DNA of 64,000 nucleotides from Pisaster brevispinus (GCA_023634235.1 JAMKCF010000004.1:22762527-22826526); one strand, 5' to 3'; positions 34,695-46,687 are shown, numbered from the stretch's first letter. Notes: generated from the sequence alone by a model not told the origin. Numbers and translations are program-made.

Positions 34695-35640
34695 TTCCGA
34701 TTTTTTTTTATTTTTTTTTAACGATCTTATCCCCCTTTTTTCTGCCCTAAATAGTACTTGTTTTCATCAACAACCATTTTCATGGATTTGTAATTTGAGA
34801 ATCGGTTTTATAGAACTTCTTTTGCAATGAAATCTTCGTGTTAACGATCGATAGACGACGCACATTGAGAAAAAATTCAATGAACTTTGCCCTGCAACGC
34901 CCTCTATCGGCAAAAGTTGTTGATGCTTGAATAGCCTGAACCCAACGCTGTGTATAGTACAGAATCCACGGGCGTGCGCCGCGTTGTGCAGCAATTCTTT
35001 ACTCGACTCGTGAACGTGTATGGAGTTGGAGGCTAGCCAAGCTTCCTTATGAATATGAATTTATTGACGGGCCAACCACAGCGTGCGGAATGTTGGTTAG
35101 GATGGACTTTGGACCTGCTGTTGTACTGAACAATAATACTACCATGTGTTGTGTGCGTGCGGGCGAACGTTGGCTACTCACTACCATGTGGTTAAGGGAA
35201 GTGCGTGCGTGTTTACTATGAATTGAACGATCGCGATCACGGTCACATTAAATCTAGAAAATACCAAGACTTGCTAAACCATTTTATGAACTTAAAAATA
35301 ATCTCTCTTTGGGATTTTACAACTGTACCCCTCATTTATTGTGAAAAGGAACAATTTTTTGACTAGCCTGGCGGGCTACTAAGGGAGGGTTTTGACTCGC
35401 ACGCCGCTGTTTTCACTCGCATTTGGCGACCGCTAATTTCGAACCCTACCGATGCTGCTTCCATCGACCCATCATGTGTGGGGGAATGTGGATCACAGCG
35501 CGGCGTCTTGCGCGATATGATTGTTTCCCTTGCTCTAGTCTTAGGTTGTCGGACGTCACGCTAAATAAAAGGCAATTCCTCAAACACCCACCGCCACAGC
35601 TTAGGTAAATGTGAATCCGAAACCTTGTGGGTGTAAACTT
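34481..35640. other. Intron sequence, no gene seen; 30-base A run
   Basis: A-run at about 34663-34691, followed by T-runs. The stretch 34960-35230 is less AT-rich but shows no coding or repeat match. Confidence 0.5.
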
Positions 35641-35659
35641 ATTTTTATAACTATACAAT

Positions 35660-35765
35660 TTAGTAAAACTTGCATCGCAAATTGCATCGCAAATTGTGCG
35701 ATGCACTTTGTAAAATTGCATCGCAAATCGCTCCAATTGCATCGCAAAATGCGATGCGATACAAG
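35660..35765. repeat. GCATCGCAAAT cluster
   Basis: TTGCATCGCAAAT occurs four to five times within about 90 bases, with reversed TGCGATGC copies at about 35697 and 35749. Confidence 0.8.
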
Positions 35766-36560
35766 GGAAATCGTTCACTGATACATGTAATTCATGTGCT
35801 TTTATCTTCTTGTACATGTGTTAGACTTTCCTATTACTGGGTTTAAATTGGTGACAGTTGGATTTACATGTACATATGTAATTGGATTTACATGTACATA
35901 TGTAATAGACCTTTCCACAATTCATGCTGGTCACTGCTGGTTGGCATGGGTGGCCGAATGATAGCAAAACATTCAATTGTGTTAATAGATATTGTGACTA
36001 AACTCAACATTTCTGCAAACTTTCAATACCCCCCCCCCAAAAAAAAAAAGTCGTCCCATGATTGGTTGCTTTGTTCCCAACAAAATTCAACACCATTTTT
36101 GAATATTTATGTAACATTGATACAAACTGTGGCTATCTGTTTTAGCTTTGCATTTATGGCTTCCCATAGTTTGCCAACCGTGGTTGGCAAAAACTCGGGC
36201 TGTGACGTTGCAATAAAAAGGTCTACAGGCCGTATGCACAAGCGCCATCTTTAAAGTATACCGCAATGCATCTTGGGAAACCGAGTGCAGTTAAAAAATA
36301 AATCAAGATGGACGCCATGCTGAAGTTTACATGTTACTACGGCACGTTTTATAGCTGTGTACCGCATTGCTTAAAAAAAAAAAAAAAACTGCCATGATGG
36401 TTGCTGGTGTTGCGTGGACTTGGATTTCACCCAGAATCCTTTGCTTGCCTATCATGCAAATGCGTATGGGCTATTATATTACGTTCATCGTCATATTGCA
36501 TTTTATTGAATATGATACAACACTTTAAAAAAATGTATACTGTTATGTCCCTGTTATTAC
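35766..36560. other. Intron sequence, no gene seen
   Basis: A direct repeat of GGATTTACATGTACATATGTAAT at about 35862 and 35884, a C/A-run near 36030 and an A-run near 36373. Confidence 0.5.
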
Positions 36561-36770
36561 AGGGGCACTGTCCTCGTGATCAAAGCAAGTCTGTGGCCAG
36601 ACATTAAATTCTGAACTCTCACCCAGTTACTGCACACGCATTCCATTATAATGAGGGCGCCCTTTGAAGCTTTTGTTTATGATGTGACATGTGTGCAGTG
36701 ACTGGGTGAGAGTTCATGTGTTCCATGTCCAGCCACATGCAGACTGTGATCACGACGACAGTGCCCCTTT
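36561..36770. mobile_element. Nested-palindrome MITE
   Basis: Outer ends GGGGCACTGTC / GACAGTGCCCC. The inner arms GAACTCTCACCCAGTTACTG and CAGTGACTGGGTGAGAGTTC pair with one mismatch. GTGATCA and CAGTCTG/GTCTGTGGCC pieces between them also pair. About 210 bp, non-coding. Confidence 0.85.
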
Positions 36771-37112
36771 CACATAGTGAACTTTGCTAATAATGGTTTT
36801 TATTCCATATTTTGTGAGCTTGGTCTTATTCAATGCAACCTTCTGTGGTATCTGTATCTTGACAGACCGTCTCCAACACCCCTCCCCCTCTTTCTTGTCG
36901 AGGCCCCTCCTCCTTCCTCTCAGCATCCGTAGCTCACGCATTCTAAAAACCTAGTAAACACAAGTCACATGTAATTACTCTGCGCCGGTGCAAGGCATGA
37001 TGCTTCTTGACAGCACATGTTTGTCTTCTTATCCCCACGGGAGAAAAACCATACCCTACTCAAACATCCGAAATGTTGTCCTTGCCCGTAAAACAAAACA
37101 AAAGGAAATTAA

Positions 37113-37436
<324 letters not shown>

Positions 37437-37500
37437 TAAACTTGATAGCAATATCACGATGCCTTGGCACCTGCCCTTCATTGGTATCAATAGTCGGCTA

Positions 37501-38010
37501 TTGAAGAGGAGCTCCAAGGTCAAACTCAGTTTGGTGAATCCACTCGTTTCCCAATAGATAGCGTCCTTATTAAAAATGGAAAATACAATTTACAAGTCTA
37601 ATGCCACCGTGGTCGGTACCCTTCAAGTGCAATTTTTTTTTCTAAATCTGCAAGCGTTCGATGACACATCACATGTCAAATATATGATCTGTACATTTTT
37701 TTGTGTACAGAGAACTGTCAGTTCATACCTGAGTTTGTATGGTATTCAATCAAAATGGCATTGAATTAGACCTTTTTACTGGTGCAAACATTCCTCTCTT
37801 AAGAATGTCCAGACCCAATTGTTTTAAACTTCCGATGGCGTCATGCTTCAACTTTCGCCCTGAAAGAGTATCAAATAAAATGACACTTTACATCGTTTTA
37901 ACGTGCGGTTTGAAATTTGTAATTTTCACCCCACTTTCATAAGGACTCTATCTATTGGAAAATGAGTGCATCAGAAAACTCAATTTGACCTTGGAGCCCA
38001 TCTCTTTAAT
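37501..38010. mobile_element. Family G MITE, intact copy
   Basis: GAGGAGCTCCAAGGTCAAAC at the left, CAATTTGACCTTGGAGCCCA at the right. Interior landmarks TTTCCCAATAGATAGCGTCC, GATGACACATCACATGTC and ACCCCACTTTCATAAGGACT. Confidence 0.85.
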
Positions 38011-38336
38011 GTCAGACTTTAAATAACAGACGGGGAGGCCGTAAAGTTTGGTACCCCTGGAAAATGTTCCAAATAATCATTGTTTTACCTTTGCCCTTAG
38101 AAGGTAAAACTCGACTGGTCGATTCTGTGCATTTTCTTAGGAAACGTACAAAGAAAAAACTTATAATAGTTTTTTTCTTGAAGGTGTGTGGGCAAGACCA
38201 GTTTGAAAAAAAAGAAAAAAGAAAGAAAAAAAAGGGAAATAATTCATCCTGGCTGGTAGCATGCCCTGATGTCTTGTGGTGAAAAGTGTATGTTGCTTGA
38301 CCAAACATTGCAGATAAATATTGAATGTTAAAGACC

Positions 38337-38534
38337 AGGGTCCAATTTCATAGAGCTGCTTAAGCACAAAAATATGCTAAGCACAATACAAATTTTGCTT
38401 ACCAGAATAAGGTTACCAGCCAAACTACCTTGTCACGTGTACAATTTGTGACTGGTATCCTGCTCATCTCTGCTTAGCAGGAAATTGTTAAGCATTATTT
38501 TCTGCTTAAGCAGCTCTATGAAATTGGGCCCTGG
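38337..38534. mobile_element. Family D MITE, intact copy 5
   Basis: CAGGGTCCAATTTCATAGAG to GCAGCTCTATGAAATTGGGC, with GGTTACCAGCCAAACTACC and TTTGTGACTGGTATCCTGC inside. Directly abuts the family F element. Confidence 0.88.
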
Positions 38535-38742
38535 ACACAATTTCATGGCTCTGCTTACCTCTGAGTCCTGCGCTTGCAATCACAGTTTTTGGCTTACAGG
38601 CCAAGCACTGATTTTCTGCGCTAGCTGTGTAAGCAAAGAAATTTAGTAACCCCTGTAATATGCTTGATGTAAGCACGGAAATCTCTGCTTCTGTAAGCGT
38701 CAATTCTTTGCTTACGCTAAGCAGAGCCATTGAATTGGACCT
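38533..38742. mobile_element. Family F MITE, copy 1
   Basis: CAATTTCATGGCTCTGCTTA at the left, AAGCAGAGCCATTGAATTGG at the right. Interior has repeated TGCGCTTG / AGCACGGAAATCTCTGC units. Confidence 0.8.
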
Positions 38743-38984
38743 CGCTTGACAGAAAACAGCAACAAGTGATCTTTGCTGAAATTCATTTAAAATGTGTTCC
38801 ATCGATAAGGAAATTGTGTTCACATGGTTGGGGGCATAATTTTTATATTAAGAATAATTATGACAAATTCAGAAATGTAAAACTATCAAAATTACAATTA
38901 AGTTATTAAACATATTGTTAACAAGTTTAAATAGCATTCCTGTTAACAATTTATTCGCTCAAGTAGCTGTTTAAAAAAAAAGAG

Positions 38985-39191
38985 AGAGGAGAAGGGGTTC
39001 GGCCCGATGTTCTTGGTTTGATTGGCAGCATATTGTGCCACAGCACCTTGTAAATTGTTACATGGTGTTATGTAAAGGAATGGGTCTCATACTTCAAAAA
39101 TCGTAGCTCCACATACCTGAATGTTGAAGCGCCTTGAGCGTCACTGAATGACGGATATGAGCGCTATATAAGAAGCCATTATTATTATTAC
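38985..39191 (+). mobile_element. SINE-I, 5'-truncated
   Basis: GAAGGGGTTCGGCCCGATGT, CACAGCACCTTGTAAATTGT, TCTCATACTTCAAAAATCG, GCGCCTTGAGCGTCACTGAA and GCGCTATATAAGAAGCCATT then ATT repeats. The tRNA-like head is missing, as expected from incomplete reverse transcription. Confidence 0.88.
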
Positions 39192-39845
39192 TATAAGTAT
39201 TCTTCTTCTTCTTCTTATTTAGACTTTGATGATGTCATCTGAGGTTTCTTTTGGGGGGTATTAGTTTTTTATTCTCGAGGCTGTTATGAAATGTCATCCA
39301 GAATCCTTTTGATATCTTGACAAATCTCCGTTGAGCAAGGATCCTGTCCAATTCAAGGACATGCTATAAGGAATCTGTTGGCAAATTACAATATAAAACT
39401 GAAGCTGCTCTTTGTCACAACAGTCCAATTAGGTGCAGATTTTTCATGAATATCCACTTATTAACGGATATAGCCTGGTTGTTATGGAAACCTGCTATTT
39501 TATAAGTTCGCCAAAGATTTTCTGTCAGTCATCAAAGGTTTCAGATGAAATTGTTTCAATCTGTCAGCTTTTGCCTTGTTCGGCCTGTCGCACAAATCGT
39601 CGAAAGTCATTATGCAATTCTTCTCTAGTTGTTGATTTGGCTAGCGAATTCAGTGATGAATTTGTAAGAAACTTTCCTGTAGTTTATTTTTGTTTTGATT
39701 GTACATTTGCTTTAGCAAGTCATAGTACTATCAATAACAATAGTAATACGCAGTTCTTTATCACACCCGAGGGCATCCCAAAGCGCTCATTTTTTCTTCT
39801 TCTGCAGGGTATGTTGAGTATGTTCAAAATATAAAACCCAGTCCT
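39192..39845. other. Intron sequence, no gene seen
   Basis: A 133-codon frame at 39433-39834 has no family match that I recognise and lacks coding-like composition; treated as chance. Confidence 0.5.
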
Positions 39846-40113
39846 TTACATAGCACCGTGTACCGGTTTACAAGGTGCTGTGGTGCAATCTGAAGCCAAT
39901 AAACAATCAAAGTCAACTGGGTTCTTTTACGTGCATTACACAACACAGGGGACCTACGGCTTTACGTCCCATCTGAAAGGACAAAGCAATAACGGTTATG
40001 TGTCTTGCTTTAAAGGACACGTGTGTCAAGACTGGGACTAGAACCCACACTCTGCTGGTCAGAAATACCAGACCCTGACTCTAGTACGCTTGACTGTTTG
40101 GTCACGACTTGCC
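39846..40113 (-). mobile_element. SINE-I, reverse copy
   Basis: GGTTTACAAGGTGCTGTGGT, TGGGTTCTTTTACGTGCATT, GGCTTTACGTCCCATCTGAA, AACCCACACTCTGCTGGTCA and TTGGTCACGACTTGCC. The tail is lost. Confidence 0.85.
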
Positions 40114-40426
40114 ATAATGATGAAGTGGCTTATTCGCCCAATATTTTTTCCGTAATACTGTTACTGGGTGTTGCTCATTGATTAATGATTGAGCGTATAA
40201 TGTGGAACGAATGACTCTGTGGTGTTATTGCTGCTTGGGCGTTGCTAAATATATACAACAAATTTTTTTTTGATTATTTAATACGAATTCTACAGACTCT
40301 CTCTGATTGTTGAGGATAGATGTTTGGTTTTGAGGCTGCTGCAATTTTAATTGTCAAGTAATAAACCACAAGGGAAACTAAAACTTTAAATTTCAAATAG
40401 TTTTGGGTTGAACAAAATGTAAAATT

Positions 40427-40499
40427 GGCGAGAGCGGGACTTGAACCTACCACCTCCGGATTATTGTGCCTGCATTTTACCAACTCAGCTAACTAGCTC
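40427..40499 (-). repeat. Left tRNA-like unit of family T
   Basis: On the minus strand: GAGCTAGTTAGCTGAGTTGG (A-box type) and GTAGGTTCAAGTCCCGCTCT (B-box type). About 73 nt. Confidence 0.7.
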
Positions 40500-40681
40500 T
40501 TATGTTGGCAGTCTCCCTAAAAAGTCACATCCCTTTTAGTTGATCCCTCTGCTGCCACTTCCCGGGTTATATCATAAGTTTGGGTGTGATCCTTAGATAT
40601 ATGGCAGTTACAGGTTGAATGTCTTCTGACTGGCACCCCGAACAAAGATATTGACAAACTAGGGAGACTTCCAAGCTTGTT

Positions 40682-40740
40682 GCTAGATAGCTCAGTTGCT
40701 AGAGCACCTGCAGATTGTTGGTTCAAATCCAGCTCTAGTC
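40682..40740 (+). repeat. Right tRNA-like unit of family T, shortened
   Basis: GCTAGATAGCTCAGTTGCTA (A-box type) and GGTTCAAATCCAGCTCTAG (B-box type), but only 59 nt because part of the anticodon and variable region is deleted. Confidence 0.7.
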
Positions 40741-41170
40741 AATTTTTGTTTGTGCAACCCTAAATTATTTAAAACTTACCCAGTCAGTTTCCCTTGTGGT
40801 TTATTACTTGATAATTAGAGTCAAACAGCTTGTATTTTAAAGTTAATTGAGGGATTTGAGGGATGATGTTGACCTTTACCCCTCCCCCTCCCCTGTACAC
40901 AAGGGACGTCAGTAAACTTGTGTTGTGTGAAGTCATGTGAAAGCTTGTTAAATACTCGCAGTCAACTGAAGTAACAGACAACCGGCCAGATCACCGGGGA
41001 CCTTTATTACTAGTGCTCGTGTGAAAGGGCCTTAAGTGGTCAATGACACCTCTCTCACAAACTGTCTCTCAATCAGATTGATGCCTCCTCCACACTGTCA
41101 CTTAATTAACTAAGTTCCACGTTAGAATCTCAACCTTTAAATTCACATGAACCCAACTTTGCATTATAAC

Positions 41171-41632
41171 TTTAAAGGTAGGGTGGGTCATAGACTGGTA
41201 AATACTCCAAAGTTTAATGACCGTAAAAACTTACTTGGTTAGAAGCACTGCAGCTGTCGGTAGTATAAACTATTTTCAGAAAGGACTTCCTTCGAAGTAA
41301 AATGGTGTGGAGAATTTGGAACCCAGAGAAACATTGGAATCTGAGAAATGATTCATGCATGAATCATTTCTTAGATCTCTGATGGGTTGGTGTCCGTTTT
41401 CTGAATGCTGCGGCTGGAGATGCGGCTGGTACCCGCTGTCACAACGCTATGGATTCAACGTTCTTGTGACAATACCGTGATAGCTTTTTGCTGTTTTCTC
41501 AGCAAGTAGACACTGTATTCAGCTGAAACTTTCACATGTGACTTTTATTGTACCTTTCTTTATAATTTTGTCTATAAATCAGCATTTCGTTGAAAAAAAA
41601 ACCCCAAAACCCCACAAATGACCCTACCTTTT
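41171..41632 (+). mobile_element. Family A MITE, copy 7, full
   Basis: TTTAAAGGTAGGGTGGGTCA to TGACCCTACCTTTTA, with the palindrome around GATTCATGCATGAATC and GCGGCTGGTACCCGCTGTCA. One of the best-preserved copies. Confidence 0.9.
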
Positions 41633-41739
41633 AGCAGTTGATGAATGCCCTCTCCCACGACATCGCTCACCATTCACCTCAATTCAGACGACTCCGGTAT
41701 TCTGCATAACATAATGTGTAATTCTCGTTGTGATCGACG

Positions 41740-42727
41740 CGAAAATGTGCATTTCAATTCAAAGTACTTCCATCATAATAAAAAAACACTTCATGCATTT
41801 ATTCCATGCATAACTCATATTTATAGTCTAGATGCAATGTTTGGGATGTGTCGGTCGTCTTGACTCCATTACCATGTAAATGATAGTGACCATTGTTAAA
41901 TATACATATTTTTGACTTACAAATGTATTTATCTTTTCTGAGGGGTTTAGAATGATTATCTGCATGCAAAGGTCTTAGATTGGTTTTTGTCAACGCAATA
42001 CTGATTTATTGACAAAATAATCAAAATTACAATAAAAGTCATTATGTGAAAGTTTCAGCTGAATGCAGTGTCGTCTTGCTGAGAAAACAGCAACAAACTT
42101 TCATGGAATTCTCAAAAGAATGTCGAATCCATCCGCATTTAGCGAGGTGACAGCGGGTACCAACCACATCTCTGGCCGCAACATTCGCGAATGGACACCG
42201 ACCCTCAGAAATCTGAGAAACGATTCATGCTAGAACCGTTTCTCAGATTCAAATGTTGTTATTGATTTCTAATCAAGGGGGCACTTCAGACCAATAATTT
42301 CACAGGTGCTTACTACCATGACCATCTTTTTAGCAAGTAAGCTGTTGCAGAGAAATTGCACTTTTTTTGAGAAGGGGGGTGGGGGATTACCAAAGTATGA
42401 CCCAACCTATAAAGATGTTGAGAACAAATATCCAAGACACCAGATTGTTCAATAACTTGAGCGTATAAATCTCAAGGGGGTAGGCCAATTTTTATCTTGT
42501 AATGGCGATATCCACAGGGGGGAATTCTCATTTCTCTTGTCAAACATTTCAAGTCTGGCCAAGGCAAATATCAAAGGGTTGGTTGGAGGTAATTGTCTTT
42601 GTTGAGTCTGTGAAGTTCAACAAAAGAATTGTTTTTCCTCGCCGTCTCAAGTTTGGTTGATAAATGGTTCAGACCGTCTTCTCTGGCAACTCTTGAGGTT
42701 TAAGGTTTGAGCTTCCTCTGTAGCTCA
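41740..42727 (+). repeat. Segmental duplication, copy 1 (contains a MITE)
   Basis: Matches 42965-43503: TCTAGATGCAATGTTTGGGA, AAATGATAGTGACCATTG, CCAGATTGTTCAATAACTTG, TCTCAAGGGGGTAGGCCAAT, CAAAGGGTTGGTTGGAGGTA and CGCCGTCTCAAGTTTGGTTG. A family A MITE lies at 41969-42414 in this copy only. Confidence 0.9.
41969..42414 (-). mobile_element. Family A MITE, copy 8, inside the duplication
   Basis: TTAGATTGGTTTTTGTCAAC at the left, GTGACAGCGGGTACCAACCA, CTGAGAAACGATTCATGC palindrome (one arm decayed), and AGTATGACCCAACCTATAAAG at the right. Confidence 0.88.
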
Positions 42728-42964
42728 CGTCTACAGCGCATGTATCTACCACTAAGGTACTCAAGGCGTTTGAACAAACAGAAACATTTTATGACAGGTT
42801 TTCGTCATTTGTTGAATTATGAGACTGATTTATGTAGCATCTTGTCAGATTCAGTTTTGTGATGCACTCATTTACCCAACAGTCTTCATGAAAGTAGAGG
42901 CGAAATTACAAGTCTCTAACATCGCTTTAAAATGGTGTAAAATGTCATTAGGCGTTCCGTGCAT

Positions 42965-43503
42965 AGTTGTGCCTTTCATTTCCTACTAGTTCCACAATAA
43001 TAAAAAAAAGTACGCCATTTATTCCGTACATAACTCATGTTTACTGTCTAGATGCAATATTTGGGATGTGCCATTTGTCTGGGCTCCATTAAAAAGTAAA
43101 TGATAGTGACCATTGCTATATATACATCTAGTTTTGGCTCGTTTATCTTTTCTGAGAAGAATAGAATGATTAGCTGCGTGCTAGATGCTCTGTGAAGGCA
43201 ATTTGAAAAATATCCAAGACGCTAGATTGTTCAATATCTTGAACGTGTACATGTAAATCTCAAGGGGGTAGGGCAATTTTTATCGTGTAATGGCAATATC
43301 CACAGGGAAAAATCTTCATTTCTCTTTTCAAACATTTGAAGTCACGCCAAGGTAAATGTCAAAGGGTTGGTTGGAGGTACCGGTAATTGTCTTTGTTGAG
43401 TCTGTAAAGTATCGTTTTTCCTCGCCGTCTCAAGTTTGGTTGATAAATGGTTCAGACGTCTTCTCTGGAAACTCTTGAGGTTTAAGATTCTCTGTAGTTC
43501 AGG
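42965..43503 (+). repeat. Segmental duplication, copy 2 (no MITE)
   Basis: Carries the same sequence as copy 1, in the same order, without the MITE. Flanking pieces at 42840-42960 (GATGCACTCATTTACCCAAC) and 43610-43680 (GGACTTTTTGCTCCAGTCAA) look like family G halves, so copy 2 may sit inside an old G element. Confidence 0.88.
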
Positions 43504-43928
43504 TTTTGTCTTGCAGAACTTAATCAATTTCCAAACTACAGTAGAAAACTTTTGAAGATGTTTTAGGGCAGCAGGTAGGCCCAGTTGTTTAAAAAAAGAC
43601 AAGAAAAAAAGTTTGTCCTTGCGCTCCAAAGAGGACTTTTTGCTCCAGTCAAAAAAAGTCAAAATCAATGCCCTTTACATTGACTCAGAATTACGTAAAC
43701 ACTTAGAATCTTAGTCAGTACAGCTCTTTTCCACACAATTGAGCCCATTCCCAAGAACTAAATCACTAGGAATAGCTGACCTTATGCATTGACGTCCTCA
43801 AGACACCATCTTAGAGGTAAACTGATGATGAAACAATGGAAATGCACAGATTAGTACGCCCGGTGCACATGATTGGCAAATGAACGACCTCCTTTTTGAC
43901 CTCTAGGCGAGGGCGTTCTACTCAAATG

Positions 43929-44332
43929 GCGTGTTGTGGCTGAGCAGATAAGAGCACCAAACTCAAGCTCTTGTGTTTCTGAACAGCAGAGTGTGGGTTC
44001 GAGTCCCGGTCTTGACACTTGTGTCATTAAGCAAGACACTTAACCATGATTGCTTCGTCCTTCCGATGGGACGTAAAGCCATTGGTCTCGTGTGTTGTGT
44101 AATGCACATAAAAGAACCCAGTCACTTATCAAAAAAATAAATAAAAATGGTTTGATTGGCAGCATATTGCACCACAGCACCTTGTAAACCATTACATGGT
44201 GCTATGTAAAGGAGTAGGTCTCATACTTCAAACGTAGCCCCAAAATACCTTGCAGGAAAATACTGAATGTTGAAGCACCTTGAGTGTCACTGAGTGACAG
44301 ATATGAGCGCTATATAAGAAGCCATTCTTATA
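43929..44332 (+). mobile_element. SINE-I, full copy
   Basis: GCGTGTTGTGGCTGAGCAGA (A box), GTGTGGGTTCGAGTCCCGGT (B box), GCAAGACACTTAACCATGAT, CACCTTGTAAACCATTACAT, CTTGCAGGAAAATACTGAAT, and GCGCTATATAAGAAGCCATT. The 3' end resembles the common GCGCTATATAA end of L2/CR1-type LINEs, the likely mobilising partner (inference). Confidence 0.9.
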
Positions 44333-44467
44333 AATGACGTCATGTTCATATGGTCTATTTCATGGTTGTTATTATCCCCACTGTCATCCCATGTTCGTTT
44401 CACACTTGATGCGATTTTCGTGGGCAAAATGCACACTTAAGATGCTTACCCTGGGGTTATGTAGCTC

Positions 44468-44982
44468 TAAGAGGGGGCTGTAAGATCAAATTCAGTTTTG
44501 TGATGCACTCATTTTCCAATAGTCCTTATAAAAGTGGGAGGAAAATTACAAGTCACTAACCTTGCGTCAAAATGGTGTAAAATGTCATTTTATTTGATGC
44601 TCTTTCAGAGCTAAATTTGGAACACGACGTCATCGGACGTCAGAAACTAATGGGTCTGTACATTCCAAAGAGAACTTTTTGCACCAGTCAAAAGGTCAAA
44701 ATTAATAGCACTTCCAATGAAGGTTGTCAGAATTCAGGAATAAACTAACAACCCTGGGTGCAAAAACTCACAGACCATATATATGAAATGTGACGTCATC
44801 GAATGTTTTTTGGCTTTTGACAAACAATGCACTTGAAGGGTATCAAATATACCTGGTTTTTACACCGTTTTAACGTGAGGCTAGAGACTGTTAATTTTTC
44901 CCGCCATTTTCATGAGTACTCTATCCATTGGCCAATGAGTGCATCACAAAACTGAATTTTACCTTGGAGCCCCTCTTTAAGC
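44468..44982. mobile_element. Family G MITE, intact copy
   Basis: TAAGAGGGGGCTGTAAGATC at the left and ACCTTGGAGCCCCTCTTTAA at the right, with the standard interior (GATGCTCTTTCAGAGCTAAA, GCACTTGAAGGGTATCAAAT). Confidence 0.85.
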
Positions 44983-45870
44983 CTGCTCCTAAGTAGCAGG
45001 GGTACATGTGGTGTAAATATTTCCCGGGAAATGGCTTTTTGCTGGAGGAGTTTGCCAGGGTTAGGAATTCAAGTGTGAAAAAAGGTCAACTAAAGTTTCC
45101 CAGGAAATCAGTTCAGTGTGAAAGAGGCTTAATGTCTGGAGCCACCTACTGTAGCATCAACAAATTATATATATATTTTTTTCCAGTCAGTATTTTACTA
45201 AAGTCTTGTGGAATAACACGGAAACTACATGTGAAGGAGAATTTGCGAACAAACTACTCCAGGTAGCAACTGTCTCTTCCATTGAAAGATTTTTTCCAGG
45301 TGCACAAGACAACCCCCTCCCCCCTCTAAGAAAAAAAAAACTTTATCCAACTTATATCTGTCACTTTTCTTGAAATTCAAATCCATACCACGTCTTGGCA
45401 AACAAGCCTTATCCATTTTCCCAGGCGGTCCAAGTTCAGTCGGTCTGTTGACAGTTCAATGTCTATAGACCAGCGGCATTATGTGAATCACAGAGAAGCC
45501 CGTGTCCCAAATAGACTGGTGCTTACAATGTGCTGACCCAGTTCCGAGCAATCACGGCTAATGCCCTCGGGGAGCTAGACAATGGTACCTGTGTCAAATG
45601 AAAGCGGGTCGTTGTATTCTTTGAGACGCAGGTTACTTATGAGTGGCGTTTAAATTGCACGGGTTATTTATATTATAACCAATGAGCATTGTGTTTCTCA
45701 ATCTTTTCCTGTAGATACCGATGTTGTTGTGCCAGGTCAATACACCTGTTCTTTATTGTGTAACGAGGGGAAAGTCTCAAATTGAGCTTGTAGTGTTTAC
45801 AAAGTCTCGGTGCATGTTTATTTTACTTCAGTTTTAATTATGTCTTTCTCCCGGTCGTTAAATTAAGTGG
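44983..45870. other. Intron sequence, no gene seen
   Basis: 45060-45132 has AAGTGTGAAAAAAGG and CAGTGTGAAAGAGGCTTAA, possibly a relic of the 9078-type MITE. A C/A-rich run lies near 45310. Confidence 0.5.
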
Positions 45871-46252
45871 TTTTAAAGGTAGGGTCATAGGTTGGGTTTT
45901 TGTCAGCGTAATGCTGATTTATGGGTAAAATTATCAAGAAAGATACCATAGAAGTCACATGGGAAAGTCTCGGTTGAAAACAGTGTCTACTTGCTGAGAA
46001 AACAGCAAAAAACTGCCATGGTATTTTCACAAGAACGACATTCCTGAACAAACACCAACACACACAAACCTGACAAACATTTCATGCATTAATCATTTCC
46101 CAGATTCGAATGATTTCGGGCGACAAATTATCCATCTCATATTTCTTCAAAGGGAATCCTTTCTCAAAATAGTTTTTACTTCCAACAGCTGCAATGCTTC
46201 TCACCAAATAAGATTTTGCAACGACTTACCAATCTACAGCCCTACCTTTAAG
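45871..46252 (-). mobile_element. Family A MITE, copy 9, reverse
   Basis: TTTTAAAGGTAGGGTCATAG to AGCCCTACCTTTAAGG. The GGTACCCGC block and half the palindrome are replaced by a short AC-rich stretch (ACAAACACCAACACACACAA). Confidence 0.85.
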
Positions 46253-46440
46253 GCACAGCGTTAATAGTAACTAGAGTTTGATGTATTCAGTCAAACTCAA
46301 CTGATTGAAGTATGTACAAGCAATAATCAACCCTTTGATATATTTCACTCTAAATCTTTCAGTAAAAATGATGACCAACTTTGCAAAACTCATGAAGCAT
46401 TTCTCCTGATGATCAGATCAAAGTGATTGAGAAAGGGTTA

Positions 46441-46607
46441 TTTCACGGGTTAGCATTGAATTTTTGCTTGTGTGCGTGCGTATTCCACGTTACTAGGCTT
46501 TTTTCACTTAGACAGCTAGCGCAGAAATTCGGCGCTTGCTCGGTAAGCGGAGAATGGTGATCGCAAGCGCAGAATTCGGCGGTAAGCAGAGCCATGGAAC
46601 TGGGCAC
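46441..46607. mobile_element. Family F MITE fragment
   Basis: TATTCCACGTTACTAGGCTT, AGACAGCTAGCGCAGAAATT, GATCGCAAGCGCAGAATTCG and GCAGAGCCATGGAACTGGGC match the copy at 55597 in reverse. The left end is missing. Confidence 0.7.
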
Positions 46608-46687
46608 AGTTGCTTTCCAAACAACCACAACTCATTTGGAAGATCATTACATACTTCTGCAGACCTTAATTTCTACAAAACTGTCTG

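Larger units (their letters stand above)
40348..40817. mobile_element. Family T element, complete copy
   Basis: About 470 bp. The ends are long inverted repeats of about 150 bases at roughly 80% by eye: TCAAGTAATAAACCACAAGG, GGAAACT, then a tRNA-like unit. The left tRNA-like unit (40427-40499) points left and the right one (40682-40740) points right. Between them is a core with GATCCCTCTGCTGCCACTTC, TGGGTGTGATCC and CAAAGATATTGACAAA. TAATT flanks both ends, which could be a 5-bp target duplication or part of the inverted ends. No open frame. Confidence 0.85.

Noticed and set aside
39433..39834. 133-codon plus-strand frame
   Set aside because: No recognisable domain, AT-driven composition, no splice signals consistent with an exon.
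43342..43668. 108-codon minus-strand frame rich in K, R and Q
   Set aside because: Falls in segmental duplication copy 2; the equivalent part of copy 1 does not keep the peptide, so no selection on protein.
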